From G963663525 sp963663525 (lineage in GTDB: Bacteria; Myxococcota_A; SURF-8; G963663525), in contig CAXXHC010000001.1 of assembly GCA_963663525.2 (NCBI GenBank), forward strand, positions 1,178,001-1,242,000: a stretch of 64,000 bases of DNA. The letters run 5' to 3'. How positions within the stretch are numbered: position 1 is the stretch's first letter; each line of letters starts with the position of its first letter. The position numbers were made by a program, and so were the translations under genes. Shown here piece after piece: positions 41,700 through 51,985 of the stretch. The notes under the pieces are model-generated. The model did no database searches. It was not told the DNA's origin and saw only the letters and a program-made list of their open reading frames with translations.

Positions 41700-42117
41700 G
41701 GTTTTCCCTCCACGGATCGGTGGTTGGCAATCGCCATCAGCGACGGAGCGACAGCTATTCAACCATATAGTTTATAGATATTATGGAGGGAAAAAAGGAC
41801 AAATCGCAGGTTTTGGGTTGGGAATTGGCAAAGTGAGATGGGCTAATGATTTCGAGGTGCACTCCTGAAGCCATCTATCTTGCGAAGACACTCTTGAGAA
41901 TCACACTTTCCTTTCCATTTCTGGCCGTTTTTTGGTATCTTGTGCCAAATTTTGAGTATTTAGGCGTCTTTTTCCAGCCAGCCAACGCGTATAATCACAG
42001 ACGTGGATGCCGTCTTGCAGTGTCGTGCATTGCATCCCGTGACCGATGGCGATTGGAGATGTTTGAAAACCGGACTTCTTCGATTCTTGGCAAACGAGAA
42101 AGGAAGGAAATGGATCG
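41700..42117 (+). other. 418-bp divergent intergenic region
   Basis: Separates the DUF362 operon from the subtilase gene and should hold both promoters. A TAATATCTATAAACTATAT stretch (complement near 41765-41785) could serve the minus-strand operon. No open gene is recognised. Confidence 0.35.
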
Positions 42118-44802
42118 ATGGCGTATCCATGTGTTCTGAAAAATCTCATGCCCTCACGGCGTTCATTGTGGCTCGGATTGGGCTTGCTCTTGATGGTGCC
42201 GTTTTTCGAAGCTTCGGCAACGCAGAATAACGCCTCGTGCGAAAAGAAATGGACGGGGGAATTGCGTGTTTATGTGGCTTTTCCGAAACAAAGATCCGCT
42301 ACATTGCCCAGGGCTGCCACTCGTCTGCCGTCTCCCGGATCGCTGCGAGTCGAGATCGAAACCTTTTCCCGGCAACAGGCGGAAAAACTCGCCCGCCAAT
42401 GGGAACGCGAAAAGGTGGAGGTGGAAATCGTGGCGGGTCGGATGATCCAGGCGGTCGTAAGTATGGATGATCTTTGCAGAATCTCGGAAAGCGCATGGGT
42501 GCGGAAAGTCGGGTTCGTGACATTCCCGCAAAAAGATCATGTGACGAGCGAGGGCCTGGAGATGATGGGAGTGCCATTTGCCCAACATGAAGGCGTTTTC
42601 GGAGCGGGCGTGCATGTTCTGGTAATCGATGAGGAATTCCAGGGTTATCGGGATCTGTTGGGAACGGAACTGCCTGCCGACACCGCCACGTATTCCACAA
42701 ACAGCGGTGGATTCGAGGCGACGCGCGACACCCACGGGATCTCCTGCGCGGAAATCGTGCACGACATCGCCCCGGAGGCGAAAATCACGCTTGGTCATGC
42801 GGACACCACGACGGAGTACCTCGCCATGTTCGAATGGGCGACGCAAAACCCCGATATCGATGTCGTCAGCATGTCGATCGGGTGGGTCGATATCTACCCC
42901 CTCGACGGCACGAGCGAAATTTCGCAATCCTTTCAAGCCTTGGCGGATGCGGGAAAAATCGTCGTCAAGTCGGCTGGAAACCGGGCGGACGAATTGATCG
43001 CGCTGCCGCTATCCGACACCAATGCAAACGGAATCGCCGACTTGTGGGAAGAAGACGGACGGCTTCCGCTATGGGTCGGAGAAGACCGGGAGTTGGATAT
43101 CACCTTGCGTTGGAGCGATGCGTTCGGTGCCTCCGATCTGGATCTGGATTTGTGCATTTACGATGAAAACCTGGAGTTGGAATTTTGTGGAGGAGACATC
43201 CAAGACGGGGATGACGATCCCGTGGAGCGCATTTGGATGGAAAACGTCGAATACGGCAGACATTGGGCGGAAGTCCGTTGCGATCCGAACCGAGGCTGCC
43301 CGCTAGACGTGGAAATCCGCTTGAGTTCACCCGACTGGACCGAGTGGCTTCTTGCGGACCAGGGCGTGTTTTTCAGCAGGGAACGATCGATCAGCGTTCC
43401 GGCGGATGCCAAGAATATCATCGCCGTCGGTGCGGTCGGATACTACAAATACTATCGAAGCGTGACCCGGTACAGTTCGGAGGGACCGACCGACGACGAC
43501 CGCACGAAACCGGACATTTTCGGCCCATCCCACGTAAGCACGAGCGTGACGATGTACCCGGAAGATTCGGACGGATTCAGCGGGACGAGTGCGGCGACGC
43601 CGCATGTCGCCGGAATGGCGGCCCTGTTGCTTTCGGACGATCCCACGCTTGACCGGGATGAGATATTGCAGCGCCTGAAAGAGAACGCAGACCGGGATAT
43701 CGATGGAAACCTGCTTGGTTCCGGCCTGGCGTACTATGACTCTTCGAGCATCGATTGCGAGAAGGAATGCCGGGGGCGTTGCGGGTCCATTTACGGTTGC
43801 GAATGCTTTTCCTGTCCTTCGGGAAGCACCTGCGACGAGCGCGGGCGCTGCATTGCCAAAGGTGCGGAAGGCGATCCCTGCAAACTCGACGATTTCGTCA
43901 ACGAACAAGCCGGTGATTGCCGCGATGGCCTGGTTTGCCTGGGGAAATACACGCCGCAGGGTCCGTGCGACTATCGATCCGATTGCACGGCTACCAGTTG
44001 GTGGCGAAACTTCGATTGTGTCGAGAAACAATGCTACCGGTCTTATTGTTTCATCGACTGTGCGGACATCTCCTGCCCTTCGGGCTACGAACGCGAGGAA
44101 ACAAGCGGGGGAACCTGTTACTGCTCTCCCGATACATGGGCCTGCGTCCCCGACTGTGAAAACCGTGTCTGCGGCGACGACGGCTGCGGGGGCTCCTGCG
44201 GTCCGGCTTGTGCTGAGAACAAATATTGTACTCGTATGGGGCAGTGCTCCTGTCTGGAAGCCTGCGGACTTCGGCATTGCGGTCCCAACCCGTTTTGTTC
44301 CGACGAAAGCTGCGGGACGTGTGCGGAACATTATGAATGCGTCGATGGGACTTGCGAATGCCAGCCCAATTGCGGCTCGCTCGAATGCGGGATGGACCCG
44401 ATCTGCGGAACCCTGTCTTGCGGCACGTGCGGAGACCACGAAGACTGCAGAAACGGCGCTTGTGTCTGTCAACCGGAATGCGGCTCGACCGAATGCGGCA
44501 TGGACCCGATCTGCGGTACGCAGTCCTGCGGTTCCTGCGGGGAAAACGAAACCTGCGCCTCAGGTATCTGCACCTGTCAGCCCGATTGCAGCGCGTTGAA
44601 TTGCGGTCCGGACCCGGTGTGCGGCACCTCTTGCGGCACATGCGAAGGGGATTCCGAGTGCCGGGAAGGGGCGTGCGTTTCGGCGAAAAAAGGAGGGGGA
44701 GGCTGCCGGTTCGGCGGAACGGCAAACCTATGGCCCTATCTCCTTTTCCTGTTTGGTTTCCGGGGATTGCGACGTCGGCGGACTTGCTCTCTCGGGAAAT
44801 AA
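42118..44802 (+). CDS. Subtilisin-like (S8) protease with Cys-rich repeats and MYXO-CTERM-like tail
   Basis: 894 aa. A signal sequence (to about residue 34; Met11 is an alternative start) is followed by a propeptide-like region and the S8 catalytic domain. Asp171 (VLVIDEE), His206 (DTHGISC), Asn288 and Ser491 (GTSAATPHVAG) form the site. A beta-rich insert (about 325-410) lies between. From 515 on the protein is Cys-rich, ending in four modules of about 36 residues with CGMDPICG-type cores. The last 35 residues are Gly-Cys-rich, then a helix LWPYLLFLFGF, then RRRR, resembling MYXO-CTERM sorting signals. It is probably an outer-surface protease anchored and processed by a myxosortase-type system. 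Confidence 0.87.
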   Translation: MAYPCVLKNLMPSRRSLWLGLGLLLMVPFFEASATQNNASCEKKWTGELRVYVAFPKQRSATLPRAATRLPSPGSLRVEIETFSRQQAEKLARQWEREKVEVEIVAGRMIQAVVSMDDLCRISESAWVRKVGFVTFPQKDHVTSEGLEMMGVPFAQHEGVFGAGVHVLVIDEEFQGYRDLLGTELPADTATYSTNSGGFEATRDTHGISCAEIVHDIAPEAKITLGHADTTTEYLAMFEWATQNPDIDVVSMSIGWVDIYPLDGTSEISQSFQALADAGKIVVKSAGNRADELIALPLSDTNANGIADLWEEDGRLPLWVGEDRELDITLRWSDAFGASDLDLDLCIYDENLELEFCGGDIQDGDDDPVERIWMENVEYGRHWAEVRCDPNRGCPLDVEIRLSSPDWTEWLLADQGVFFSRERSISVPADAKNIIAVGAVGYYKYYRSVTRYSSEGPTDDDRTKPDIFGPSHVSTSVTMYPEDSDGFSGTSAATPHVAGMAALLLSDDPTLDRDEILQRLKENADRDIDGNLLGSGLAYYDSSSIDCEKECRGRCGSIYGCECFSCPSGSTCDERGRCIAKGAEGDPCKLDDFVNEQAGDCRDGLVCLGKYTPQGPCDYRSDCTATSWWRNFDCVEKQCYRSYCFIDCADISCPSGYEREETSGGTCYCSPDTWACVPDCENRVCGDDGCGGSCGPACAENKYCTRMGQCSCLEACGLRHCGPNPFCSDESCGTCAEHYECVDGTCECQPNCGSLECGMDPICGTLSCGTCGDHEDCRNGACVCQPECGSTECGMDPICGTQSCGSCGENETCASGICTCQPDCSALNCGPDPVCGTSCGTCEGDSECREGACVSAKKGGGGCRFGGTANLWPYLLFLFGFRGLRRRRTCSLGK

Positions 44803-44864
44803 CCCCCACGGATCGAAAGGAAAATCATGGCGGCTGAGGCGCTGGTTCTGCTATCTTCGAAGGC

Positions 44865-46709
44865 ATGAAACCCGACCTCGACCACCCGCGTGCAGAAATC
44901 TTCGACGGTTTGGCAATCCGCCTGACTCGTCGTTGCGTCTGCGCCTGCGCTCATTGCCGCCTCGCCTCCCTGAAAGATCTGCCCGAACCGGATCGCGAAA
45001 GCATCGTGCGGGCCATTTCGTATGCGCGCAAATCGGGGATGACACGGGTGGTTTTCACCGGGGGCGAACCGCTGGCCTCCCCCCTGCTGCCCGCCATGGT
45101 CGCCCTGGCTTCGAAGTTGGGATTGTCGGTGGAGTTGCGGACCACGGGCCTCGGTCTGGATACGCCTGGTGTTCTCGAAAAGCTGGTGCGCCTCGGGTTG
45201 AACCGCCTCCGGGTGGATCTTCACGCTCCCGACGCGCGAACCCATGAAAAAGTTTGCGGGGTCGATTCGTTCGCCACCGCCTGGAACGCCCTCGAACGCG
45301 CCGCCGCCCTGGATCTCCCCCGCGAAGCGCACGCCGTGGCGGTGCGCGCCAACCTGGACGCACTGCCTCGCTTGCCGGAAGCGCTGGCTCCCCTCGCGCC
45401 CCTCGTGCTGTCCGTGGCGGCGGTCGATCCCTCCGTCCTGGACGAAGCCCAGGCCGCTGTCGTGGTTCCGGGATTGTCGGAAACGTCGCAAGCCTTCGAA
45501 AATACCTACAAATCCTGGAAATCCCTTCACAAATCCAAGCGCTGCGAGTTGCGTTTTTCCGGTCTTCCGCTCTGTCTCCTGCCCGACGACTCCGACACCT
45601 GGAGCGATGCGAGAAAAGACGGCTGGAACGAGCGATACGAACCGCCTCTGGAGGGTTTTTCCCGCACACGATATCTGGGCAGAATAAAGACCACGGTTTG
45701 TGGGGAATGTCGGAAAAGTGGAGAATGTTTAGGGGTTTACGAGGTCTTCGCTTCGTCGATGGAAGCCCTGCGCCCCCGACTCGAACCCGTGGCCAACGCC
45801 ATGGCCTTCGCCCCGGTGGACACACTGGCCAAGTTCGACATCACCGACTGTCCCATTCGTCGAGGGACGCGATCCGTTTTCGACCCCGAACGCTCCCTGC
45901 TGGTGGAGACCGAAGGCATCGTGCGGCTGTTTCGCACCGACTCCGGGGATTTTTCGGGGGACGCCATTCGCGCTACACGTTTGCAGACGCGGCAGGTGTA
46001 TCTCGATGTGGCCGAAAAGCTGTATCACGACGATTTCTCCAACGATCTTCGTAAGTTGGAATTGTCTTCCAATTGCGAGGACTGCCCGAAACTGCCGGAG
46101 TGCTCAGGATTCTGGACCCCGGTGGAGACCGACGTGTTCGCCACCGCCGAGGCCGAACTCACCGAACCGCTGTCCGAAGTTGAAGGCGAGGTGCTCGACG
46201 TCGGGGCCGGATCGCTGCGTTACGGCAAGATATTCGGTCCACGTCTCGACGCCGGAACGATGTGCTACACGGCGCTGGAGCCCGCCCCATCGGAAGATCT
46301 CCAGTGTTTCGTCGAGGCGCATCCTGCGTCATCGCTTCGGGTGGAGGAAATCGAGGGAGCCACGCTGGAAGAATCCGCCTATGACTGGATTCTTGTACTC
46401 CGAAGTTACAATCATTTCAAGTACATAGCCAAAGCCTTCGCCTCGCTGGAAAGGTCGCTGAAGCCCGGAGGAAAGCTTCTTGTCGTGGACAATGTTGCCT
46501 GGGGTGTGGTGCTTGACGAGCGGAAATGGTCGGCCATTCGGCGCAAAACGGGTCCAAAACGTTTCGAGCATTACCGAAATCACGATTCCGAGCAGGCATT
46601 GAAAATGATCCTCTCGATAAATCGCGCTTCGTTACGTCTACTCCAACATCACCCCGTTTCGAAACACGGGGCGAATCAGTGGTGGTTGTTGTTCGAAAAG
46701 CTTGCGTAA
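44865..46709 (+). CDS. Radical SAM enzyme fused to a SAM methyltransferase domain
   Basis: 614 aa. The N-terminal radical SAM domain has CVCACAHC (Cys24, 28, 31, with an extra Cys at 26) and FTGGEPL near 65-71. Auxiliary Cys clusters follow (VCGECRKSGECLGV and NCEDCPKLPECSGF). From about 440 a class I methyltransferase domain begins (VLDVGAGSLRYGK, ALEPAP, then a LKPGGKLLVVDN motif). Fusion of a radical enzyme with a SN2-type methyltransferase suggests a two-step modification of a single substrate. The PLCLLP-x-C-x2-C-x5-C-x-GV pattern recurs in the tandem radical SAM protein at 53973. Confidence 0.83.
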   Translation: MKPDLDHPRAEIFDGLAIRLTRRCVCACAHCRLASLKDLPEPDRESIVRAISYARKSGMTRVVFTGGEPLASPLLPAMVALASKLGLSVELRTTGLGLDTPGVLEKLVRLGLNRLRVDLHAPDARTHEKVCGVDSFATAWNALERAAALDLPREAHAVAVRANLDALPRLPEALAPLAPLVLSVAAVDPSVLDEAQAAVVVPGLSETSQAFENTYKSWKSLHKSKRCELRFSGLPLCLLPDDSDTWSDARKDGWNERYEPPLEGFSRTRYLGRIKTTVCGECRKSGECLGVYEVFASSMEALRPRLEPVANAMAFAPVDTLAKFDITDCPIRRGTRSVFDPERSLLVETEGIVRLFRTDSGDFSGDAIRATRLQTRQVYLDVAEKLYHDDFSNDLRKLELSSNCEDCPKLPECSGFWTPVETDVFATAEAELTEPLSEVEGEVLDVGAGSLRYGKIFGPRLDAGTMCYTALEPAPSEDLQCFVEAHPASSLRVEEIEGATLEESAYDWILVLRSYNHFKYIAKAFASLERSLKPGGKLLVVDNVAWGVVLDERKWSAIRRKTGPKRFEHYRNHDSEQALKMILSINRASLRLLQHHPVSKHGANQWWLLFEKLA

Positions 46710-46775
46710 CGAGCGATTTTCACCGATGCTGAAATACTTGAAGAAGGACATTTCGAACGGGAAACCTCTCTGAGC

Positions 46776-48359
46776 ATGAGAAAGCCGCTATTTTTCACGC
46801 TGATCGGACTGTGCTGGCTTGTATGGCCAGTGGCTGTCCTCGCGCAACCTTCGGAAACGCAGGTCGAAGGCGAAGTGTCCGCGGACGTCCCTCCGGCGGG
46901 TCACGACCAGGGGATGCCCGCCGCCACGGATGAAGACGTCAAAATTACGCTGACCGTCGATCCGCCGGACGCCACCGTCTTTCTCGAAGGCGCACGATTC
47001 GAAGGCAGCCGATCCGAGCGGGTGTTTTTTCTCAAGCCGGGCTGGTATCGCTTCCGGGTCACGAAACCGGGCTATCCCGACCGGGAATTCATGGTCGATC
47101 TGAAGCGGAAACAACCGAGAACCATCGAAGTACGCCTCACTCAGCGAACCGAAATCCTCGTGCAAATCGATAATCCTGACGCCGTGGCCGTACTGGACGA
47201 CGAAACGACTCTTCCAACTGGGCTGGCGCTCGCGGTGGAGCCCGGCAAGCACGACCTGAAGATCTATGTGCGCGATTTCATGGCGCTTCGCGAGGAAATC
47301 GAGATCGAAAAGGGAGTGCGGCTGGTTCGCAAATACTCGCTTCGGCTGCTCGCTCCGATCGAGTTGATCGCCTATCCGCCGGATACGAGCATCGTGGTCG
47401 ATGGCCGGGAAGTGGGTAGGGGAATATGGAGCGGAGAGGTCACGGACAACCGGCACCACGTGCGTTTCGAGCACGACGACCTGCCGCCGAAGGTCTTCTC
47501 CATCAACCCGGAGCGGGGACACAAGCTGACCGTCACGCAATCGCTGACACGCAACAAGCCGGAAGACATGAGCATCTGGTTTTCGATGCTGCTGCTCGCG
47601 CTTCCCGACCCCAAATATCAGCATTTCGAATTTCCTTCGCGCAATTACGATCTCATCACCATCGGCCACCTGCTGGCCATCGGGGGGCGCAATTGGGGCA
47701 AAGGACGATGGGGCGGCGTATGGGAAGCCGGTATCGTCGGACTTAGCAAAGAGGCCAAGGCCGACGAAATCTGGTACAACTGGCTGCACCTGGGAGCCGG
47801 GCCGCTTTTCCGGCTGGAACCGGGAGGCATGTTCGGCATTCAGCAAATGAACCAGTTCGACCTGATGGGGGACGAATCGGGGACTCAGGACACGCAAGGT
47901 ACCGGAAGTACAGAGGTTTCCACGAATCAAAGCCGTAGCGCGCTGTCGTGGATTTTCACCCATCGTATTTCGGGAGAGTTCCGTTTTCGCAATCTGCGCC
48001 TCTGGCCCGCCTACCAGTTTCAGTGGGGGCGGATCGCCTCTATCGACCGTGGGGGAAAGCGCACCGATCCGCTGGCAGTGCACGGATTCGGAGGGGGAAT
48101 CGACTACTGGTTGCCGGGATTGACGGTGGGGGCCGAAGCCTTCGGCTCCCCGATACAGACGAAAATGGGAAACCGGCATATGGGTTTCGTGCACGTTCAG
48201 GTGTTTCTTCGTGCAACATCGCGCATCTATCTTGAGGATTCCCAGGGTTACCGACGCGACCTGAAGCGAGACCGGGGAATGGACGCCGAAGAGGAGGAAG
48301 GATCGGATTTCCGCTTTCCGGACCCGGTTCACGCCAACTTCGACGAAGAGGAACAATAA
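46776..48359 (+). CDS. PEGA-domain protein with outer-membrane barrel-like C-terminus
   Basis: 527 aa. A signal peptide (about 1-23) is followed by three PEGA domains: LTVDPPDATVFLEG (about 65), ILVQIDNPDAVAVLDD (about 127) and IELIAYPPDTSIVVDG (about 190). The rest (about 260-527) contains alternating aromatic stretches such as GPLFRLEPGGMFGIQ, FRLWPAYQFQWGRI and HMGFVHVQVFLR that look like beta strands of an outer-membrane barrel or surface fold. PEGA proteins decorate the surface or the S-layer. Neighbouring genes are a second PEGA protein and a kelch lipoprotein, so a shared envelope complex is likely. Confidence 0.78.
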   Translation: MRKPLFFTLIGLCWLVWPVAVLAQPSETQVEGEVSADVPPAGHDQGMPAATDEDVKITLTVDPPDATVFLEGARFEGSRSERVFFLKPGWYRFRVTKPGYPDREFMVDLKRKQPRTIEVRLTQRTEILVQIDNPDAVAVLDDETTLPTGLALAVEPGKHDLKIYVRDFMALREEIEIEKGVRLVRKYSLRLLAPIELIAYPPDTSIVVDGREVGRGIWSGEVTDNRHHVRFEHDDLPPKVFSINPERGHKLTVTQSLTRNKPEDMSIWFSMLLLALPDPKYQHFEFPSRNYDLITIGHLLAIGGRNWGKGRWGGVWEAGIVGLSKEAKADEIWYNWLHLGAGPLFRLEPGGMFGIQQMNQFDLMGDESGTQDTQGTGSTEVSTNQSRSALSWIFTHRISGEFRFRNLRLWPAYQFQWGRIASIDRGGKRTDPLAVHGFGGGIDYWLPGLTVGAEAFGSPIQTKMGNRHMGFVHVQVFLRATSRIYLEDSQGYRRDLKRDRGMDAEEEEGSDFRFPDPVHANFDEEEQ

Positions 48360-48534
48360 ATTGACTCGGAAATGATATTGTGTTAGCGTCCGAGCGCTGA
48401 ATAAAGGCATTGAGCGAGAAGGCTAACTAAGCGAACTTATTGCGATTAATCACGTTTTGGCGATTGGGTTGCCGATGGGCCGTTTACGGACCTTTCAGCC
48501 GTCGTCGGCAGCAAGATTCTCTGCTGGAGGACTC

Positions 48535-50025
48535 ATGAAACACTTTCACCAAGCCACAATGTTCACCAGGCTCGTTTGTGGCGTGCTGGTGCTTACCGTG
48601 ACGATGATGTACACCCCGCTGGTCGGTGTGGCCGAGACGAAGGCCGCCGAAAAGGGCGTACGTCTACATATGATGACCTACGACACCTACAAGGGGGAAA
48701 CGCCCGACGAAGTGCGGGTCATGGTCGAGGATGAAGTCAACAGCCGATTGATGAAAGAGAAGCGAATTCAATGGGTTAGCAAAGGTGAGGTCAAGAAGGC
48801 GCTCAAACCCGCCGGTGGAACCCCCACCGAGGGCATCAAGGGTCAGCCGGATTGGCTGGACAAGGCGATGTCCAGGTTGGAGCAGGCCAGGGAAGCCTAC
48901 GACAACGACGAGTACTCTGAGGCGATGGATTTTGCCGGAAAGGCGATTCGCGGTTTTCAACGCTGCGCGGACCTGATTCGTTCCTGGGACGTCATCGAAG
49001 AGGCGTACATCATCCAGGCGGCTTCTGCCGTGAAAGTGGAAGAAAACGAAGAAAGCGCCGTAAAAGAGCTGCTGACTTACAACCGCCGAGCCAAAAGCGC
49101 GATGTACGGTGGAAGCGCCTTCCAGGACATGATCAAAGAACGTGCCAAGGCCTTGAAAAAAGGTCGGAAACGCCTGACCGTGACCGCCGATCCGCAGGAC
49201 GCGACGATCGTTATCAACGGACGCGAGGACGACAGCCGGAAGCTCGTCAAAGGCACGCATTGGGTGCAGGTCACCAAGGAAGGCTATGCGCCGTTCGCCC
49301 AACTCGTGGAGCTTACGAAAAACACCACGGTCAACGTCGTGCTTGGGAAAAAAGGCGCTTCGGACAAAGACCTGTGGGAAAGCTACACCAAGCTTCAGGC
49401 CAAGGCCAAAAACCTTGAATTCGATGAGGATTTCATCCATTCGGCCACGGAAATCGGAGAAGCGATTCCGGCGGATTACATCGGTTTCGCCGTGTTTGAA
49501 AGCTCGAAAAAGAAAAGCCGCGTAACACCTTACGTGTTGCAGGTGTCGGACGGTCAACTCGTTCGTTTGGACGAACAGACCCTGCGCCACAATTTCGTGG
49601 ACGCCGACAAAAGCAACGCCCGGCTCGCCGAAGACATCCGTGATGCTGTCGTGGAGGAATTCCCGGTGGAACGCGCCCTGATTATCGGCGCCCCTCCCGT
49701 CGAAACCTTTGCGGATGAAGGCGGATACGAGGATGTCGGTCGGGCCGAAGCCTACGAAGTGGTGGATCTCTCCTCTGGGGCGGTCACCTTCGACCGGGCG
49801 GACCAGGACAAAAGCGAGGAACTCGGTGGCGTTCAATGCGAAGACCCCAACGACCCCCGCTGCAAAGAAAACGTGATTGTAAAACAGACGCCCATCCACG
49901 AAGAATGGTGGTTCTGGACGGTGATCGGCGTGGTGCTGATCGGTGGCGTGGTCGGTGCATCGGTGGCCCTGCAACCGGAGGACAACAACAAGGCGTCTTC
50001 CATTTCACTCCCGGCCAAACAGTAA
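48535..50025 (+). CDS. PEGA-domain membrane protein
   Basis: 496 aa from ATG 48535 (GGAGG 6 bp upstream; earlier in-frame starts lack a ribosome site). Signal-like helix at the N-terminus, then a TolB-like or fibrillar region (VMVEDEVNSRL, KRIQWVSKGEV), a helical segment with DNDEYSEAMDFAGKAIRGF (TPR-like) and a PEGA domain (TVTADPQDATIVINGRED, about 218). A transmembrane helix (WWFWTVIGVVLIGGVVGAS) is near the C-terminus. No enzyme motifs. Possibly an envelope scaffold that links a periplasmic sensor region to the outer surface (inference). Confidence 0.75.
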   Translation: MKHFHQATMFTRLVCGVLVLTVTMMYTPLVGVAETKAAEKGVRLHMMTYDTYKGETPDEVRVMVEDEVNSRLMKEKRIQWVSKGEVKKALKPAGGTPTEGIKGQPDWLDKAMSRLEQAREAYDNDEYSEAMDFAGKAIRGFQRCADLIRSWDVIEEAYIIQAASAVKVEENEESAVKELLTYNRRAKSAMYGGSAFQDMIKERAKALKKGRKRLTVTADPQDATIVINGREDDSRKLVKGTHWVQVTKEGYAPFAQLVELTKNTTVNVVLGKKGASDKDLWESYTKLQAKAKNLEFDEDFIHSATEIGEAIPADYIGFAVFESSKKKSRVTPYVLQVSDGQLVRLDEQTLRHNFVDADKSNARLAEDIRDAVVEEFPVERALIIGAPPVETFADEGGYEDVGRAEAYEVVDLSSGAVTFDRADQDKSEELGGVQCEDPNDPRCKENVIVKQTPIHEEWWFWTVIGVVLIGGVVGASVALQPEDNNKASSISLPAKQ

Positions 50026-50071
50026 TTCCAGCGACTGCAATTCTAACCAAATTCCCCACGGAGCGTGGAAC

Positions 50072-51943
50072 ATGGTTCGATCCTACGATACAAAAAAGCA
50101 TGTAATCTCAGGTGTTTTCGTCTTTTTGCTCGCCTTCTCGACGGTCCTGGCCGGTTGCGAAGGCAAGGCGGATAAGTCTCTCAACATCAAAGCCTACACC
50201 GCGACCAACCAGACGGGCGCGAAATCCCCCACCGCCTCGGTGACGGGAGTTCGTTTCGGGGTTTTCGAGGAAACCTCTCCCATGCAGTACTTCCGAGAAT
50301 ACCTGGAGGAAAAACGCTGGAACGGCGGTTCGGTGAACCTCGACCAACTCCCCACCAGCAAAACCGCCGAATGGGTACTGGTCGTCGAAGGTACCGATGT
50401 CGATGACAAAACCGTTTCCCGTGGGATCTCCGCGCCGATCCGCTACGACGGCGACAGCCGCAAAGAAGTAACGGTATTTTTCACCAAGGTGGACAGTTTC
50501 GGGGAAATCCCGCTGGATACCAGCGCCGGACAGGGGCGTCCCGCGAAGATGTCCGCCGGGCGCTACGGCCATACTTCGACACTGCTGCCCGACGGCAAAG
50601 TGCTGATTTTGGGTGGGTTCCATCAAACTCTTCCCATCGAAGATTCCTTTTATCCTTCCAACGCCGACCTGTACGATCCAGCCACGAACCAGTTCGAAAC
50701 CGTGACCGTCAAAGGATGGTCCGGCGGTCGTGCCTTCCATACCCTTACCGTGATCGAAAGCATGAGCAACCGTATCGCGGCCAACGGCACCCTCGCGTTG
50801 ACGTTTGTCGTCGTCGGTGGCGAGATGGACGGCGCATTCTCCAACGAAGTCTACCGAGGAACCTACGTTTCCGGACAGACCACGCTCATGCTGGAACCAA
50901 TCGGCACCCTGACCCAGGGTGTGGCTCACCATGCAGCGACGGCGATTCCGGGTACCAGCGCAGTGGTGGTGGCAGGCGGAAAAAACCATGACCTTGTCGC
51001 TCTGACCCAGGCAGCGGTGATCGAAGCCGCCGAAAATGCACCGACTCCCGTCCAGGAATTGGGTGGCGGACTCAACAACGCCCGGTACGACCACACCTTG
51101 ACGGCCCTGCCGTATCTCGATGGAGAAGACGTGAAATGGAACGTCGTCGCGGTGGGCGGCACCACGCAGGAAGCCAATGCCGAAAAGCCCATCGTCGAGG
51201 TTTTCAGTCCCGATGCGGGATCGTTCAGTTGCTTTAACTACGAAACGGACCAGGCCGAATGCGTGGCCGATCCCTGTCTGCGCACCTGCCGTCCCAGCAC
51301 GGAGCTGGCCTACGTAACCCGGTGGGAGCATTTCGCGATTCCGCTTTACAAACGTAGCGTTTTGGGTGTGATCGATGAATCCTCCGACGAAATCGAGGCG
51401 GCCCGGATCGCCGTAATCGGCGGCGAGACGACCGACAGGGAGTCGGGGAGCATCGTCGATGCTACGGATCTGGCCTTCATCAACGCCTATGGCGAGGTCA
51501 CTTGCTCCAACTCGAACAATCTCGTGCTTCCGTACAAAGGAGCGGCTTGGGATTTTATCGGGGGTAGTTACGACACGATTCTGATCGCAGGTGCGACTGC
51601 TGCGCCGGTCAACGAGCCGGACAGCGCCGCCGTACCGAAGGCTGGCCAGATCATCAAGTTTGTCTATTCCTACGATGAAGGCAACGAGGAATGCCGCGGT
51701 CTGTGGGAATTCGCCAGCTTCCAGGCGGACTCTTCCGACACCGACGGCACCGAAACGCCGTACCGGACCACCTCCGATATGTTCCAGCAGCGTGAGCACC
51801 TGACCGTGACCACCCTGTTGAATGGTATGGTGCTGATCGTCGGCGGTCTCGACGTAGACAAGAGCAAGTCGGGCGGCGAAATCTACAACCCGCCGTCCAA
51901 AAACGCTTTCGAGGATACGTTCGAGTTCTATACCACCTTCTAA
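50072..51943 (+). CDS. Kelch/galactose-oxidase-like beta-propeller lipoprotein
   Basis: 623 aa from ATG 50072, where GGAG precedes and a lipoprotein signal (VLAGC) follows. Kelch repeats are visible as GRYGHTSTLLPDGKVLILGG, GGRAFHTLTVI and FVVVGGEM, HHAATAIPGTSAVVVAGG, ARYDHTLTALPY with VVAVGGT, and IAVIGGE. Such propellers bind proteins or saccharides at the cell surface. It follows two PEGA genes closely and precedes a small membrane-protein gene. No catalytic Tyr-Cys pair of galactose oxidase is recognised, so a binding role is favoured. Confidence 0.82.
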   Translation: MVRSYDTKKHVISGVFVFLLAFSTVLAGCEGKADKSLNIKAYTATNQTGAKSPTASVTGVRFGVFEETSPMQYFREYLEEKRWNGGSVNLDQLPTSKTAEWVLVVEGTDVDDKTVSRGISAPIRYDGDSRKEVTVFFTKVDSFGEIPLDTSAGQGRPAKMSAGRYGHTSTLLPDGKVLILGGFHQTLPIEDSFYPSNADLYDPATNQFETVTVKGWSGGRAFHTLTVIESMSNRIAANGTLALTFVVVGGEMDGAFSNEVYRGTYVSGQTTLMLEPIGTLTQGVAHHAATAIPGTSAVVVAGGKNHDLVALTQAAVIEAAENAPTPVQELGGGLNNARYDHTLTALPYLDGEDVKWNVVAVGGTTQEANAEKPIVEVFSPDAGSFSCFNYETDQAECVADPCLRTCRPSTELAYVTRWEHFAIPLYKRSVLGVIDESSDEIEAARIAVIGGETTDRESGSIVDATDLAFINAYGEVTCSNSNNLVLPYKGAAWDFIGGSYDTILIAGATAAPVNEPDSAAVPKAGQIIKFVYSYDEGNEECRGLWEFASFQADSSDTDGTETPYRTTSDMFQQREHLTVTTLLNGMVLIVGGLDVDKSKSGGEIYNPPSKNAFEDTFEFYTTF

Positions 51944-51985
51944 CCCGTTCCCGGCGGAACTAGCCGGAAGGGGAAAAACCCAGGC

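Noticed and set aside
43327..44472. 381-codon frame antisense to the Cys-rich part of the subtilase
   Set aside because: It arises from Cys codon periodicity; no start site or domain.
46788..48410. 540-codon frame antisense to the PEGA protein
   Set aside because: No signal peptide or known domain, while the sense strand has clear PEGA motifs.
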